Shown: in pieces, positions 38,330 through 47,019 of the stretch
Layout of the letters: every line of letters starts with the position of its first letter
Position numbering within the stretch: position 1 is the first letter of the stretch
Source of the DNA: Actinomycetota bacterium
Lineage (GTDB): Bacteria > Actinomycetota > Thermoleophilia > Solirubrobacterales > JACPNS01
Length of the DNA stretch: 64,000 nt
Direction: 5' to 3'
NCBI GenBank assembly: GCA_016213645.1
Contig: JACQZY010000020.1
Location: 1 to 64,000, forward strand
Notes under the pieces: generated by a model
The model's database searches: none
The model's input: only the letters and a program-made list of their open reading frames with translations
What the model was told of the DNA's origin: nothing
Made by a program: the position numbers and the translations under genes

Positions 38330-38354
38330 AGGGGCCCGCATCCTGCGGACCCCT
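38330..38354 (+). terminator. Hairpin terminator after MBL hydrolase
   Basis: AGGGGCCCGCA (38330-38340), loop TCC, TGCGGACCCCT (38344-38354), one mismatch in 11 bp. A modest T-rich tail follows. As the next gene is convergent, the hairpin may serve both strands. Confidence 0.75.
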
Positions 38355-38387
38355 GCTGATTTGCTTTCGGAATATTTCGCGAGACCT

Positions 38388-38846
38388 TTAGTCGCTGAAA
38401 GAAATGCTCTCGATCATCTTGGGCTCAACGGGCGCGTCGCGACCGTCGGTATCCGCCCCCTCGATCTTGTCTACCGTCTCCATGCCGGCGGTCACCTGCC
38501 CGAACACGGTGTGCTTGCCATCCAGCCAAGGTGCAGCCGCAGTCGTGACGATGAAGAACTGCGAGCCGTTGGTGTTCGGCCCGGCGTTGGCCATCGCCAG
38601 AGCGCCGCGCACGATCCTGTGCTGGTTGAACTCGTCCTCGAACTTGTATCCGGGACCGCCGCGGCCGGTGCCCTCGGGACAACCGCCCTGGATCATGAAG
38701 TCCTTGATCACGCGGTGAAAGACGAGTCCGTCGTAGAACCCGTCGCCCGCCAGCTTCTTGAAGTTTTCGACCGTTTTGGGTGCGTCGGCATCGAACAGTT
38801 CAAGCTCGATCGCGCCCTCTGATGTGTTCATTGTTGCTTTAGACAT
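38388..38846 (-). CDS. Peptidyl-prolyl cis-trans isomerase, cyclophilin type
   Basis: 152 residues from ATG at 38846; an ATG 15 nt further in is an alternative, and a start at 38885 would add unrelated residues. '[18 protein letters not shown]' carries the catalytic Arg, followed by '[20 protein letters not shown]' and '[11 protein letters not shown]', the classic cyclophilin core. No signal peptide, so it is a cytosolic folding catalyst. Single gene, convergent with the msrB-MBL unit. Confidence 0.95.
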   Translation of the reverse strand: MSKATMNTSEGAIELELFDADAPKTVENFKKLAGDGFYDGLVFHRVIKDFMIQGGCPEGTGRGGPGYKFEDEFNQHRIVRGALAMANAGPNTNGSQFFIVTTAAAPWLDGKHTVFGQVTAGMETVDKIEGADTDGRDAPVEPKMIESISFSD

Positions 38847-38900
38847 GCCGTGGACGTTAGCGATCTGGCGCGGCGCGTGCAGCACAGCAATGACTCGAGT

Positions 38901-39545
38901 TCAGGCGATCGGCCGAAAACGGTGGGTTTCGCGGCAGAGACCGTGCAATTCCAACTTTCGATCGATCATTCGAGGTCCAATCCGATTGACGTACGACCGG
39001 TAGCCGTCGTATCCGCCAAAGATCCGAAGCCCGGCGGGTGTGTCGATCCAGTCCGCGCGTTCCTCGCCGGCATAGATCGAATGACTTGAGAACTCGTAAC
39101 CGAGTTGCTCGATCGTGTGATTGAGATGTACGTATGCCAAGCAGTTTCGTGCATGGCCGGAGTCGCGAATCGGCGTGGCTGCATATCGCGCGTCGAACAG
39201 CGGCCCGCGACGCCCGTATCGGTCGTTGAAGTATCGGACATATGCCGGTTGCGTCCGGCGCATCAGCGACGCCATGCCATCGTGCGTCCGTTGATAGACG
39301 ACCAAGTGAAAGTGATTGTCGAGCAGGCAGTAGGCGAGCAGCGAGACGCTGCCGCGCAGATTCACGTAGCGATGCCTTGACGAGTTTTGTTGAGGATTGG
39401 GATCCAGGTAGTTGCGATAGCGAGAGAGAAACTCCAGCTTGTCCCGTCGGCAACGAAAGATCCGCTCGTCTCCGACGCCGTGCACAGTGACGTGAAACAG
39501 CGTGTTCGGCGCATCAACCGGCTTGATGAAAACTCCTCTAGGCAA
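38901..39545 (-). CDS. REP-associated tyrosine transposase (RAYT, Y1/IS200-like)
   Basis: 214 residues from TTG at 39545, supported by GGTGGAGGG just upstream. The N-terminus 'DAPNTLFHVTVHGVGDERIF' and the HUH metal site NHFHLVVYQ mark the Y1 transposase domain. The nucleophile Tyr is probably in 'QPAYVRYFNDRYGRRGPLF', the usual RAYT block. Such enzymes are single-copy, domesticated relatives of IS200/IS605 that act on REP hairpins. No IS ends flank the gene. A large hairpin lies about 90-140 nt upstream of its start and a tandem repeat beyond that. Confidence 0.88.
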   Translation of the reverse strand: MPRGVFIKPVDAPNTLFHVTVHGVGDERIFRCRRDKLEFLSRYRNYLDPNPQQNSSRHRYVNLRGSVSLLAYCLLDNHFHLVVYQRTHDGMASLMRRTQPAYVRYFNDRYGRRGPLFDARYAATPIRDSGHARNCLAYVHLNHTIEQLGYEFSSHSIYAGEERADWIDTPAGLRIFGGYDGYRSYVNRIGPRMIDRKLELHGLCRETHRFRPIA

Positions 39546-39637
39546 ATTCCCTCCACCTACTTAAGTCCCGGCGCACCCTCCAGCTACCCCCCTCTGGCGA
39601 AAGAAATTCGCCGACGCCCCTTGGATATGCGGGATTT

Positions 39638-39687
39638 TGCGCAGACCTCGGACTTGTCGGCGCGTAGGAGTCAGAGGTCTGCGCAAC
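39638..39687. repeat. Large REP-like hairpin upstream of the RAYT gene
   Basis: Arms TTGCGCAGACCTC (39638-39650) and GAGGTCTGCGCAA (39675-39687) pair perfectly over 13 bp. Beyond a G/A mismatch the inner GACT/AGTC adds 4 bp, leaving a 14-nt loop holding GTAG. It is in non-coding DNA next to a RAYT, whose substrates are such hairpins. No other copy was spotted in the window. Confidence 0.7.
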
Positions 39688-39761
39688 TTTCCGCACGAGA
39701 ATGCAGGGGCTGCGAGAGGGCGCGAAGCGACCTGCGGCGGGGCGGTGCTGGCGGAGGGCCG

Positions 39762-39913
39762 CTCGGGCGGAGGTGGGGTGTGGAGCCGGCTCGGGCGGGG
39801 TCGGTGCTGGGGCCGGCTCGGGCGGAGGTGGGGTGTGGATCCGGCTCGGGCGGGGTCGGTGCTGGGGCCGCTCGGGCGGAGGTGGGGTGTGGAGCCGGCT
39901 CGGGCGGGGTCGG
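39762..39913. repeat. GC-rich tandem repeat, ~55-bp unit, 2.8 copies
   Basis: Units begin at 39762, 39817 and 39871 with CTCGGGCGGAGGTGGGGTGT. Periods are 55 and 54 bp, with near identity between copies; the third stops at about 39913. Inside each unit CTCGGGCGG occurs twice, so the array grew from a shorter motif. It lies between the RAYT and an SDR gene. Open frames through it look like low-complexity artefacts. Confidence 0.9.
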
Positions 39914-39968
39914 ACGCGCGAGCGCCGGGGGGGCCGGGCGGCGACGCTCGACGACGAGCGAAGCGGCG

Positions 39969-40829
39969 CTACTTGGGTTTGCGGTCCTCGGCGATCGGAG
40001 CGCCGCTTTCCGTGATCAGCTGGGTGGGCGGCCAGGGGCCGAGCCAGTTGTCCCGAGCGCCGTCGATCGTCAACACCGAGCCGCTGTAAAAGTCGCCGGC
40101 CGGGGAGGCGAGGTAGGCGACCGCCCAGGCGACTTCTTCGGGGCGGCCGAGCCGGCCGGCCGGAATCGAGTGAGAAAGGTTGTCGACCACGACCTGCGGA
40201 TACTTGGTCAACAGCGTCTCTGTGGCGACCTGGCCTACGGCCAATGCGTTCAGCGAGATTCCAAATCGCGACCACTCGATCGCCAGCACTTTGGTGAGAT
40301 TCTCAACGGCGGCGCGCGCGGCGGAACTGTGCGCCATCCCGGGCAGGCCGTTGTGAGGCGAAAGCGTGATGTTGATGATCTTGCCGCCGCGGTCCTCGCC
40401 GAGCGACTCCGGGATCATCGCGCGAGTGGCAACGGTGTGGGTCATCAGCCACGTGCCATGAACGTTTAGCCGGATCACGGTGTCAAAGCCTTTTTCGGAG
40501 ATGTCTTCGGCCGGTGCCAAAAACTGCCCGCCCGCGTTGTTGACCAGCACGTCGATGCGACCGTGAACGTCGAGCGTGGCGTCGACCAGCTTCTCCACCT
40601 GGTCTGCCTCGCGAATGTCGCACTGGAAAACGCTGCAACTGCCGCTGCCGTCAGCCATGCAGAGATCCGCGGTTTCGCGCAGCGGCTCAATCTCACGACC
40701 GCAGATCACTACGTCCGCGCCCAGCGCAGTCAGTTCGATCGCCGCGGCGCGCCCCAGACCGCTGCCGCCGCCGGAGAGCAGCACGACCTTGCCGTCGAGC
40801 AAATCGTCGCGAAAGATCTGCGAAGCCAC
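39969..40829 (-). CDS. Short-chain dehydrogenase, 2,4-dienoyl-CoA reductase-like
   Basis: 286 residues. 'VLLSGGGSGLGRAAAIEL' is the NADP-binding loop, with 'LVNNAGGQFLAPAEDIS' next. The classical Tyr of YxxxK is absent: the region reads 'MAHSSAARAAVENLTKVLA', as in the dienoyl-CoA reductase/citronellol dehydrogenase-like branch of SDRs, which keep the Lys and lack that Tyr. It probably reduces an enoyl- or dienoyl-CoA or oxidises a branched alcohol, in line with the lipid theme. Single gene. Confidence 0.88.
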   Translation of the reverse strand: MASQIFRDDLLDGKVVLLSGGGSGLGRAAAIELTALGADVVICGREIEPLRETADLCMADGSGSCSVFQCDIREADQVEKLVDATLDVHGRIDVLVNNAGGQFLAPAEDISEKGFDTVIRLNVHGTWLMTHTVATRAMIPESLGEDRGGKIINITLSPHNGLPGMAHSSAARAAVENLTKVLAIEWSRFGISLNALAVGQVATETLLTKYPQVVVDNLSHSIPAGRLGRPEEVAWAVAYLASPAGDFYSGSVLTIDGARDNWLGPWPPTQLITESGAPIAEDRKPK

Positions 40830-40935
40830 CGCGCAAGCGTAGCCCCGCGAGCGGTCCCGCCATCAATCCCGTAATGCTCCGAGCGCAGCGCCGCGCGCCT
40901 TCGCCGACGCCACCCCGTCCTCACCCTTGCCTACG

Positions 40936-42072
40936 ATGGCCCGAATGGAGGCTTCCTTCTGGTCACGCGCCGCCGACAACCGGCTGCTCGACCGCAGGGT
41001 GATGCGTGCGGTCCTGGCGGTCGTGGTTTCGGCCGCGGCACTTTGGCTGGTCTACGCGTTGCGTAAGCCGATCTTCTGGCTGGTGATGGCAGCGTTTATC
41101 GCAATCGCGGCCTCGGGACCGGTCAACGTGCTCGCGCGCAGGATGAAGCGCGGCCTCGCGATCGCGATCGTCTACCTGGGAATCCTCCTTTTACCCGCCG
41201 CATTCGGCGCGCTGCTGCTGCCTCCGCTCGTGAACTCCGCGGTCAGCCTCGTCAAAGCTCTGCCCGGCTACGTGCACGACTTTGAGAACTGGCTCGAAAG
41301 TAGCTCGATGTTCAACCGGTTGGACGCGAACTTCGACATCAACCAGAAGCTCGCCGACGCCGCCAACAACCTCGCCGGTTCGCTCGACAATGCGGCAGGC
41401 ACGCTTGGCGACATCGGCGCGACCGTGATCAACTCGGTGTTCGCCGGATTCACGATCTTGATTTTGAGCATGTTCATGGTCTCGCGCGGGCGCGGTTGGG
41501 TTGATGCGTGGATCAAACGTCATCCCGCGCACGAGGCGGCGATGCTCGAACGCACCGCCGGCCGAATCGCCGGGGCGGTCAGCGGCTACATCGGCGGCGC
41601 GATCGCGCAGGCGTTCGTGGCGTTCGTCGCCTCGTTCATCGTGCTCGCGGCGATCGGCGCGCCTTCGCCGCTGGTGCTGGCCGCGATCGTCGGCGCCTTC
41701 GACGTGATCCCGATGGTCGGCTCCACGCTGGCCGGTGTGCTTGTCGGAGTGGTGATGATCTTCGGCGACTTTCCGCTCGATTTGATCATTTGGGCGATAT
41801 TCGTGATTGCCTACCAGCAGTTTGAGAACTACGTGATTCAGCCTCAGATTCAAAAGCGCGCGATCGCCGTGGAGCCGTTCGTGGTGCTGGTGGCGGTGCT
41901 CTTCGGCGGCACGCTGATGGGAGTGGTGGGCGCGATTCTCGCGATCCCCGTGGCAGCGACGATTCAGATCATCTTGCAGGAGCTGAAGTCGTTTCGCCAG
42001 GCGCTCGCATCCGAGCAGAGCGGCCCCGGCGACGCGGAGCCACCGAGCGCCGAACCCGCGAACGCGACCTGA
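40936..42072 (+). CDS. AI-2E family (PerM/UPF0118) membrane transporter
   Basis: 378 residues from ATG at 40936 (TTG at 40927 and ATG at 40945 are alternatives). Eight or so membrane helices surround a large loop (about 110-155). The family block 'AAIVGAFDVIPMVGSTLAG' and 'QQFENYVIQPQIQKRAI' is diagnostic. Members export small molecules or ions; some were proposed to export AI-2, others act as Na/H antiporters, so the substrate is open. The C-terminus is short, acidic and disordered. Followed 43 nt later by the YihY gene on the same strand. Confidence 0.9.
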   Translation: MARMEASFWSRAADNRLLDRRVMRAVLAVVVSAAALWLVYALRKPIFWLVMAAFIAIAASGPVNVLARRMKRGLAIAIVYLGILLLPAAFGALLLPPLVNSAVSLVKALPGYVHDFENWLESSSMFNRLDANFDINQKLADAANNLAGSLDNAAGTLGDIGATVINSVFAGFTILILSMFMVSRGRGWVDAWIKRHPAHEAAMLERTAGRIAGAVSGYIGGAIAQAFVAFVASFIVLAAIGAPSPLVLAAIVGAFDVIPMVGSTLAGVLVGVVMIFGDFPLDLIIWAIFVIAYQQFENYVIQPQIQKRAIAVEPFVVLVAVLFGGTLMGVVGAILAIPVAATIQIILQELKSFRQALASEQSGPGDAEPPSAEPANAT

Positions 42073-42115
42073 CCGGTGGCCGTCCGCCTCGCACGTCGCG
42101 CGACGGCTCGATGAG

Positions 42116-43027
42116 ATGAAAGTACGTCCCGGCAAGCAGGCAATCGCGCTGGCGCGAGAGGCATACGGATTGATCGCGACGGCCGTCGGGCGATTCGGCC
42201 GCCACCACCTCACCGACTGGGCGGCCGCACTCACGTACTACTCGGTGCTGTCGATCTTCCCGGCGATTGTGGTGATGGTCTCCGCCCTCGGATTGATCGG
42301 CCGCGACGCGACCGGCACCGTGGTCAACAACTTCCGCGAGATGACCCCAGGGCCCGTGCGCGACCTGTTGATTTCCGCGATCGAAGGCGTTCAAAACAGC
42401 GGCACCACGGCCGGTGTGGCGCTGGGGCTGAGTCTGGCGATATCGCTGTACTCGGCCTCGGCCTACATCGGCGCGTTTATGCGCGCCTCCAATGTGGTCT
42501 GGGGCGTGCGCGAACAGCGCCGCTTCTACAAAACGATTCCGATACGGATCGGCGTCACGCTGATGATCGTCGCGCTGGTCGTGGGCATAACGGTGGTCGT
42601 CGTGGCAACCGGTCCGCTGGCCGACGTGCTGCGCCGCGCGCTCGACCTGGGCGACGGCAGTCCACTTGGTTCAGACCTATTGAAGTGGCCCCTGCTGATC
42701 CTGCTGATGGCGTGCGTGCTGGCCACGCTCTACAACGTGGCGCCTTATCTGGAGGACCGGCGCATCAGATTCCTGACGCCTGGCAGCGCCCTGGCGATCG
42801 CGCTTTGGATGACGAGTTCGGTGATCTTCACGATTTACGTGTCCAACTTCAACCGCTACAACCGCACCTTCGGCAGTTTGGCCGGCGTGGCGATCTTCAT
42901 CATCTGGCTGTGGATTTCGAACGTCGCGCTGCTGATGGGAGTTGAACTGGATTACGAACTGGACCGCTACCGCAAAAAGTACGGGCGCTCCGCGTTTCGA
43001 ATCAGGCGAGCGAACAGGACCGACTGA
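42116..43027 (+). CDS. YihY/BrkB-family integral membrane protein
   Basis: 303 residues with six membrane helices. 'TDWAAALTYYSVLSIFPAIVV', 'YSASAYIGAFMRASNVVWG' and 'YRTFGSLAG'-like block 'YNRTFGSLAGVAIFIIWLWI' are typical of YihY/BrkB (once mis-called RNase BN). Function unsettled; some members act in cyclopropanation-independent lipid or solute transport. It probably forms one transcript with the upstream AI-2E family gene. Confidence 0.92.
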   Translation: MKVRPGKQAIALAREAYGLIATAVGRFGRHHLTDWAAALTYYSVLSIFPAIVVMVSALGLIGRDATGTVVNNFREMTPGPVRDLLISAIEGVQNSGTTAGVALGLSLAISLYSASAYIGAFMRASNVVWGVREQRRFYKTIPIRIGVTLMIVALVVGITVVVVATGPLADVLRRALDLGDGSPLGSDLLKWPLLILLMACVLATLYNVAPYLEDRRIRFLTPGSALAIALWMTSSVIFTIYVSNFNRYNRTFGSLAGVAIFIIWLWISNVALLMGVELDYELDRYRKKYGRSAFRIRRANRTD

Positions 43028-43047
43028 GCCCGTCGCGACGGCGCGAC

Positions 43048-43064
43048 CTTACAGATGGCTTACA
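43048..43064 (+). promoter_or_regulatory. Direct repeat CTTACA-N5-CTTACA (candidate response-regulator site)
   Basis: Two exact hexamers at 43048-43053 and 43059-43064, 11 bp apart, so on the same face of the helix, as for OmpR/PhoB-type regulators. They lie 84-100 nt before the secreted DUF5666-like gene, which precedes an OmpR-type two-component pair. Confidence 0.5.
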
Positions 43065-43147
43065 AACGTCGCACACGGCCCTAACGCCAACTCTCGAACA
43101 TCCACCCTAAGAGCCGAACTCCGCAACCCCCCAAGGGAAGGATGTCC

Positions 43148-43639
43148 ATGAACAAGATCAGAAGGATCGGAACAAGCCGCATCGCCATAACCGCACTGGC
43201 GGCGGTGATGGCCTCGGCCGGCGCGGCGATCGCTGCCGGTGGCGGCAACTCAGGAAACTCCGAGCGTGGTGGTCCGCCGCCGGGCCACGGCATGATGGGT
43301 GGCCCCGGTATGCAGGGTGGCAAGTACCTGACCTATGCCGAAGCGCACTCCTACCGCAACGGTAAAGAAACGGTGACGCGCACAGACGCCGGCAAGTTCA
43401 AGAGCGCGACCGAGAGTGAAATAACCATCACCGAGCGTGACGGAAACGACGTGACGATCGCGATCAGCGAAGACACCGAGGTGTTGATCCCCGACAACGA
43501 GGAAGCGACCGTCAGCGACCTCACGGTCGGCAAGCGCGTGATCGTGACCGGCGAAAAGGGCCAAGCGGCCGATGTCGTGGCTGTGGCGCCTGCCAGAGGC
43601 ATGCGCCCGTCGCGACCGCACGGAGCCACGACCGGTTGA
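43148..43639 (+). CDS. Secreted DUF5666-like beta-domain protein
   Basis: 163 residues from ATG at 43148; the ATG at 43142 abuts GGGAAGG and would leave no spacing, so the second is preferred. A signal peptide ('IAITALAAVMASAGAAIAAG') leads to a Gly/Pro/Met-rich stretch ('GHGMMGGPGMQGG', possible metal-binding Met/His) and a small OB-like beta domain ('ESEITITERDGNDVTIAISED', 'LTVGKRVIVTGEKG'). Function unknown. It lies upstream of a two-component system and has a candidate regulator site in its promoter, so it may be part of that regulon. Confidence 0.8.
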   Translation: MNKIRRIGTSRIAITALAAVMASAGAAIAAGGGNSGNSERGGPPPGHGMMGGPGMQGGKYLTYAEAHSYRNGKETVTRTDAGKFKSATESEITITERDGNDVTIAISEDTEVLIPDNEEATVSDLTVGKRVIVTGEKGQAADVVAVAPARGMRPSRPHGATTG

Positions 43640-43788
43640 GAACTCAGCCGGTTACTTGCGCCGCGGCTTTCGTCCCTCCCCCGGTGACGGACGGCCGCGG
43701 CGCGGCTCACGCGGCGCGGCGCGGACGGCTTGATCCGCCATGCCCGGCCCGCGCGGCGATGGCCGCCGCTTGTGTAAGGCTCTAGACC

Positions 43789-44457
43789 ATGACCAAGCGC
43801 GTTCTGATAGTCGAGGACGAGTTCAACATCGCCGACCTGCTCAAGGCGTACCTGGAGCGCGACGGTTTTGAGGCGATGTGGGTGCGCTCGGGCGAACAGG
43901 CGCTGGACGAACTGGGACGCCAGAGCATCGACCTGATCGTGCTGGACATCGGCCTGCCCGGCATCGACGGCTTTGAAGTCTGCCGCCAGGTGCGAGCACG
44001 GGCCTCCGTGCCGATCCTCATGCTGACGGCGCGCGAAGACGAGATCGACCGCGTAGCGGGCCTGGAGAGCGGCGCCGACGATTACGTCGTCAAGCCGTTT
44101 TCGCCTCGCGAGCTGGTGGCGCGCGTAAAAGCGATTCTGCGCCGTGCAGGAGGCGCGTCGGACCCCGGCGTCGTGCTGCGCTGGGAGAGCATCGAGTTAC
44201 GTCGCGACGCTCGCGAAGTCACGATCGACGACAATCCCGTGGAGCTGACCAACCGCGAATTCGATCTGCTCGGCGCGTTGCTTGCGCACCCGAACATCGC
44301 ACTCTCGCGGGACCGCCTGCTTGAGCTGGTGTGGGGAGGCGAGTATCCCGGCGGCACCCGCACAGTGGATGTACACGTGGCGCAGCTTCGCCGCAAGCTC
44401 GGCGAAGCGAGTCCGATCCGCACCGTGCACGGCGTCGGCTACAAGGTGGCGGAATGA
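43789..44457 (+). CDS. OmpR/PhoB-family response regulator
   Basis: 222 residues. The receiver domain has acidic Glu9/Asp10, phosphoacceptor Asp53 in 'IVLDIGLPG', Thr80 and Lys102 in 'YVVKPFSP'. The C-terminal winged helix has 'LTNREFDLLGALLAHPN' and 'GGTRTVDVHVAQLRRKLG', the OmpR-type DNA reader. Its stop overlaps the start of the sensor kinase gene (ATGA at 44454-44457), so the pair is translationally coupled. Confidence 0.96.
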   Translation: MTKRVLIVEDEFNIADLLKAYLERDGFEAMWVRSGEQALDELGRQSIDLIVLDIGLPGIDGFEVCRQVRARASVPILMLTAREDEIDRVAGLESGADDYVVKPFSPRELVARVKAILRRAGGASDPGVVLRWESIELRRDAREVTIDDNPVELTNREFDLLGALLAHPNIALSRDRLLELVWGGEYPGGTRTVDVHVAQLRRKLGEASPIRTVHGVGYKVAE

Positions 44458-46040
44458 ACTCCACGGTGGCCGAAGATCCGGGCCGACCGGCGGCCGGCTC
44501 ACTGCGTGGACGAGTTTTCGCGGCCACCTTCGCGGCCTCGGTGGCGGCCGTCGCGATCGCGCTGGCGATCGGCATCGTCACCACCCGCCAGGCGATCCGC
44601 GAATCGTTCAAACGCGAAGTCGCCCGCGAAGCAAGCGTGATGGCTTCGCGAGTGGCCACGTTCGTGCAGAACAATCAAAACGAAAGCGACTTCATCAATC
44701 GCGGCGAACTTCCCGAATCCGTCCGTCGCCTGCTCGATCCCGCAACGGCCGGAGCCACGCTTCGCTCACTACAGAACGAAACCGCCGCGCAGGGCAAAGG
44801 CACGCCGGGTCATGGCACGCCGGGAGCGGGCACGCCGGGCGCGGGTGCACCGGGCGCGGGTGCACCGGGTGCGGGTGCACAAGCCGTGCCGCCTTCGTCT
44901 GCCGTAGGACCGCCCGCCCGCGACCGCCGCCGCCGCGACGCGCTGCCGCCGCTGATCCTGCCGACTCGCGTCGCAAATGCCGTGCTTTCCGCCCATGCCG
45001 CCCAGCGGCTCTCGGCCGGTAAAGGCGTCTCGGGAAGCGTTGACCTCACCGGCACGCGCATGCTTTACGCGGCAGAACCGGTGGCCGGCCACGATCTGTT
45101 CGTGCTGGCCACACGCTCGAACGACGTGGCGGCCGGCGATTACGGAAAGTACGTCACGGGCCTTGTGTTGGCGGCATTGATCGCGGCGGCATTGTCCGCC
45201 GCCGCCGCGGCTGGATTGTCACGCCGGTTGACCAGACCGATCGCCGATGTGGTGGCCGCCGCAAGCACGCTGGCCTCCGGGGCCACGCCGGAACTCCTGG
45301 CCGAGCCGCGTACCGCCGAACTCGCGGAACTCGCGCGCGCGTTCAACGAAATGGCCGATCGCCTGGCCCGCGCCCGCGAGGCAGAGCGCACCGTGCTGAT
45401 GTCCGCGTCACACGAGCTACGCACCCCGCTCACCGCGATCAGCGGTTACGCCGAGGGCATCGAGGACGGCACGATCGACGTCAAAACCGGCGCCGCCGTG
45501 ATTCGTAGCGAATCGCTCCGACTGGAGAACCTGGTTCAGGATCTACTGGTGCTGGCGCGACTGGACCAGGGCACCTTCGAGGCCCACAGTGAACGTGTGG
45601 ATCTGGAGAGTGTGGCGGCGGACGTGCGCGACCGGCTGGCGCTGCGAGCCGAGGCGGCCGGAGTAGCCCTGGAGGTCACCGTCGCCGCCGGATCCGTTGC
45701 CACCGCCGACACCGGCCGTGTGATGCAGGTGGTCACCAACCTCACCGACAACGCAGTACGAGTAACTCCGCGCGGTGGACGCGTGTTGATCGAGACCGCG
45801 CCGGCGGAAATTCGCGTCCACGACACCGGTCCCGGCATTCCCGAGGTCGATCTGCCGCACGTCTTCGAGCGCTTTCACATGCGCCGCCGCCACGGCATGG
45901 GATCGCCCGACGGCAGCGGCATCGGACTCGCGATCGTGCGTGAGTTGACTCAAGCGATGGGCGGCGAGGTCAGCGTGCGCAGCGTCGAAGGCCGCGGCAC
46001 CACCTTCACCGTGCGTTTGCGCTCAGCGGTCAGCGGCTAG
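44454..46040 (+). CDS. Sensor histidine kinase with pentapeptide-repeat extracytoplasmic loop
   Basis: 528 residues from ATG at 44454. Membrane helices lie near 19-43 and 233-256, so residues ~44-232 are outside. That loop contains five GTPGA/GAPGA pentapeptides and is probably part disordered. HAMP follows, then the H-box with His320 in 'SASHELRTPLTAISGYAEG', N-box 'NLTDNAVRVTPRG', G1 'VHDTGPGIP', F-box 'FERFHMRR' and G2 'GSGIGLAIVRELTQAMGG'. A complete class I kinase, partner of the preceding response regulator. Its stop shares CTAG with the convergent lipoprotein gene. Confidence 0.95.
   Translation: MNSTVAEDPGRPAAGSLRGRVFAATFAASVAAVAIALAIGIVTTRQAIRESFKREVAREASVMASRVATFVQNNQNESDFINRGELPESVRRLLDPATAGATLRSLQNETAAQGKGTPGHGTPGAGTPGAGAPGAGAPGAGAQAVPPSSAVGPPARDRRRRDALPPLILPTRVANAVLSAHAAQRLSAGKGVSGSVDLTGTRMLYAAEPVAGHDLFVLATRSNDVAAGDYGKYVTGLVLAALIAAALSAAAAAGLSRRLTRPIADVVAAASTLASGATPELLAEPRTAELAELARAFNEMADRLARAREAERTVLMSASHELRTPLTAISGYAEGIEDGTIDVKTGAAVIRSESLRLENLVQDLLVLARLDQGTFEAHSERVDLESVAADVRDRLALRAEAAGVALEVTVAAGSVATADTGRVMQVVTNLTDNAVRVTPRGGRVLIETAPAEIRVHDTGPGIPEVDLPHVFERFHMRRRHGMGSPDGSGIGLAIVRELTQAMGGEVSVRSVEGRGTTFTVRLRSAVSG
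44799..44879 (+). repeat. Five 15-bp tandem repeats in the sensor kinase gene
   Basis: Units start at 44799, 44814, 44829, 44844 and 44859 (GGCACGCCGGGxxxx, later GGTGCACCGGGxGCG), then a partial copy. They encode G-T/A-P-G-A/H pentapeptides. The two unit variants are grouped, which suggests stepwise slippage. Confidence 0.92.
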
Positions 46041-46966
46041 GAACCGCCGGAACCGACCGCCGCGGCCAGATCGGCCTGCGAACCGAGCATCTTCGCGTTG
46101 CTTGGCTTGTGGAATGTGACCGGCTGATTGATCGAGGTCACGTCAAAGCGCATCGTCATGTCAACCGAGCCGAGCGCCATCACAGACAGCGTCGCCTTCA
46201 TCGCGATCATCCGCAGGTAGCCGTCGGCGTCAATACCGAACCAAAGCGTCGGGTCCTTCTTCAGCAGCTGGCGGCACATGTCCTCGATCGAGGTGCCCTT
46301 GCCAAGACCTTTAAGCGATCCACTGCCGGCAGAAGAAGCGTTCGAGTATGCGGAAAACGCAGGCAACACCTTGCCGCAGATTCGTCCCACGTTGCCGTCA
46401 GCGGCAATCGTCTTGAGCGTCAAGCCCTGGTCGGTCGTGCTGGCCGCGGCCTCACGGAAGTTTCCGATCGCAGATTCCAACGAACCCATCACACCGGCGA
46501 AGCTGTTCTGCTGCGCACCGGTTTGCGTGGCGTTGTATGGCGCGCCGTAGGTTCCGGCTGATGTGGTGATGTAGATGTTGCCGTCGCCGGGCGCAACCGT
46601 GGACATGCGCTGTCCCATAATCGTCATGTCCATTGACATGCGGGGCGCGGCGGGATTGCTGTCATCGGCGGCGCCATTGAAGATGATTTCCATATTTTCG
46701 CTGCCGGCGTTGCCCTTCGCCTGTATCGAGAACGATCCCGCGTACATCGCGGTCTTGACCTCGCCGGTCTTCTGCAACGCGTCGGCGACGTCCTTGCCTT
46801 TGCCCGTCCAAGTACATCCAGAAAGCAAGAACAGCGAAATCGCCGCCAGCAATAGAGCCGCCACCGACGACGCGGCCATCCAGACCGCGGCAGCGATACC
46901 GCCGGAGCGGGTCGCTTGCGCCGATGCGTGCCGTGGAACGGTGGATTTGATCTGCCGTGCGGGCAT
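46037..46966 (-). CDS. LppX/LolA-like lipoprotein
   Basis: 309 residues. A long basic N-terminus precedes the signal helix 'AASSVAALLLAAISLFLLSGC' region with lipobox LLSGC at about 48-52, so it is a lipid-anchored surface protein. The remainder looks like a half-barrel of the LppX/LprG/LolA type: 'YAGSFSIQAKGNAGSENMEIIF', 'MSMDMTIMGQRMSTV', 'NIYITTSAGTYG', and a C-terminal 'MTMRFDVTSINQPVTFHKPS' that is common in such proteins. It may carry a lipid or glycolipid across the envelope. Convergent with the sensor kinase gene, overlapping by 4 nt. Confidence 0.82.
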   Translation of the reverse strand: MPARQIKSTVPRHASAQATRSGGIAAAVWMAASSVAALLLAAISLFLLSGCTWTGKGKDVADALQKTGEVKTAMYAGSFSIQAKGNAGSENMEIIFNGAADDSNPAAPRMSMDMTIMGQRMSTVAPGDGNIYITTSAGTYGAPYNATQTGAQQNSFAGVMGSLESAIGNFREAAASTTDQGLTLKTIAADGNVGRICGKVLPAFSAYSNASSAGSGSLKGLGKGTSIEDMCRQLLKKDPTLWFGIDADGYLRMIAMKATLSVMALGSVDMTMRFDVTSINQPVTFHKPSNAKMLGSQADLAAAVGSGGS

Positions 46967-47019
46967 ATCGAATCTGTGATCGACACGCCCGGGCGGGGAC
47001 TTGACCGGAAACTGGCTGT

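Noticed and set aside
39762-39913. CRISPR-like array
   Set aside because: Consecutive near-identical 54-55-bp units have no unique spacers; this is a simple tandem repeat.
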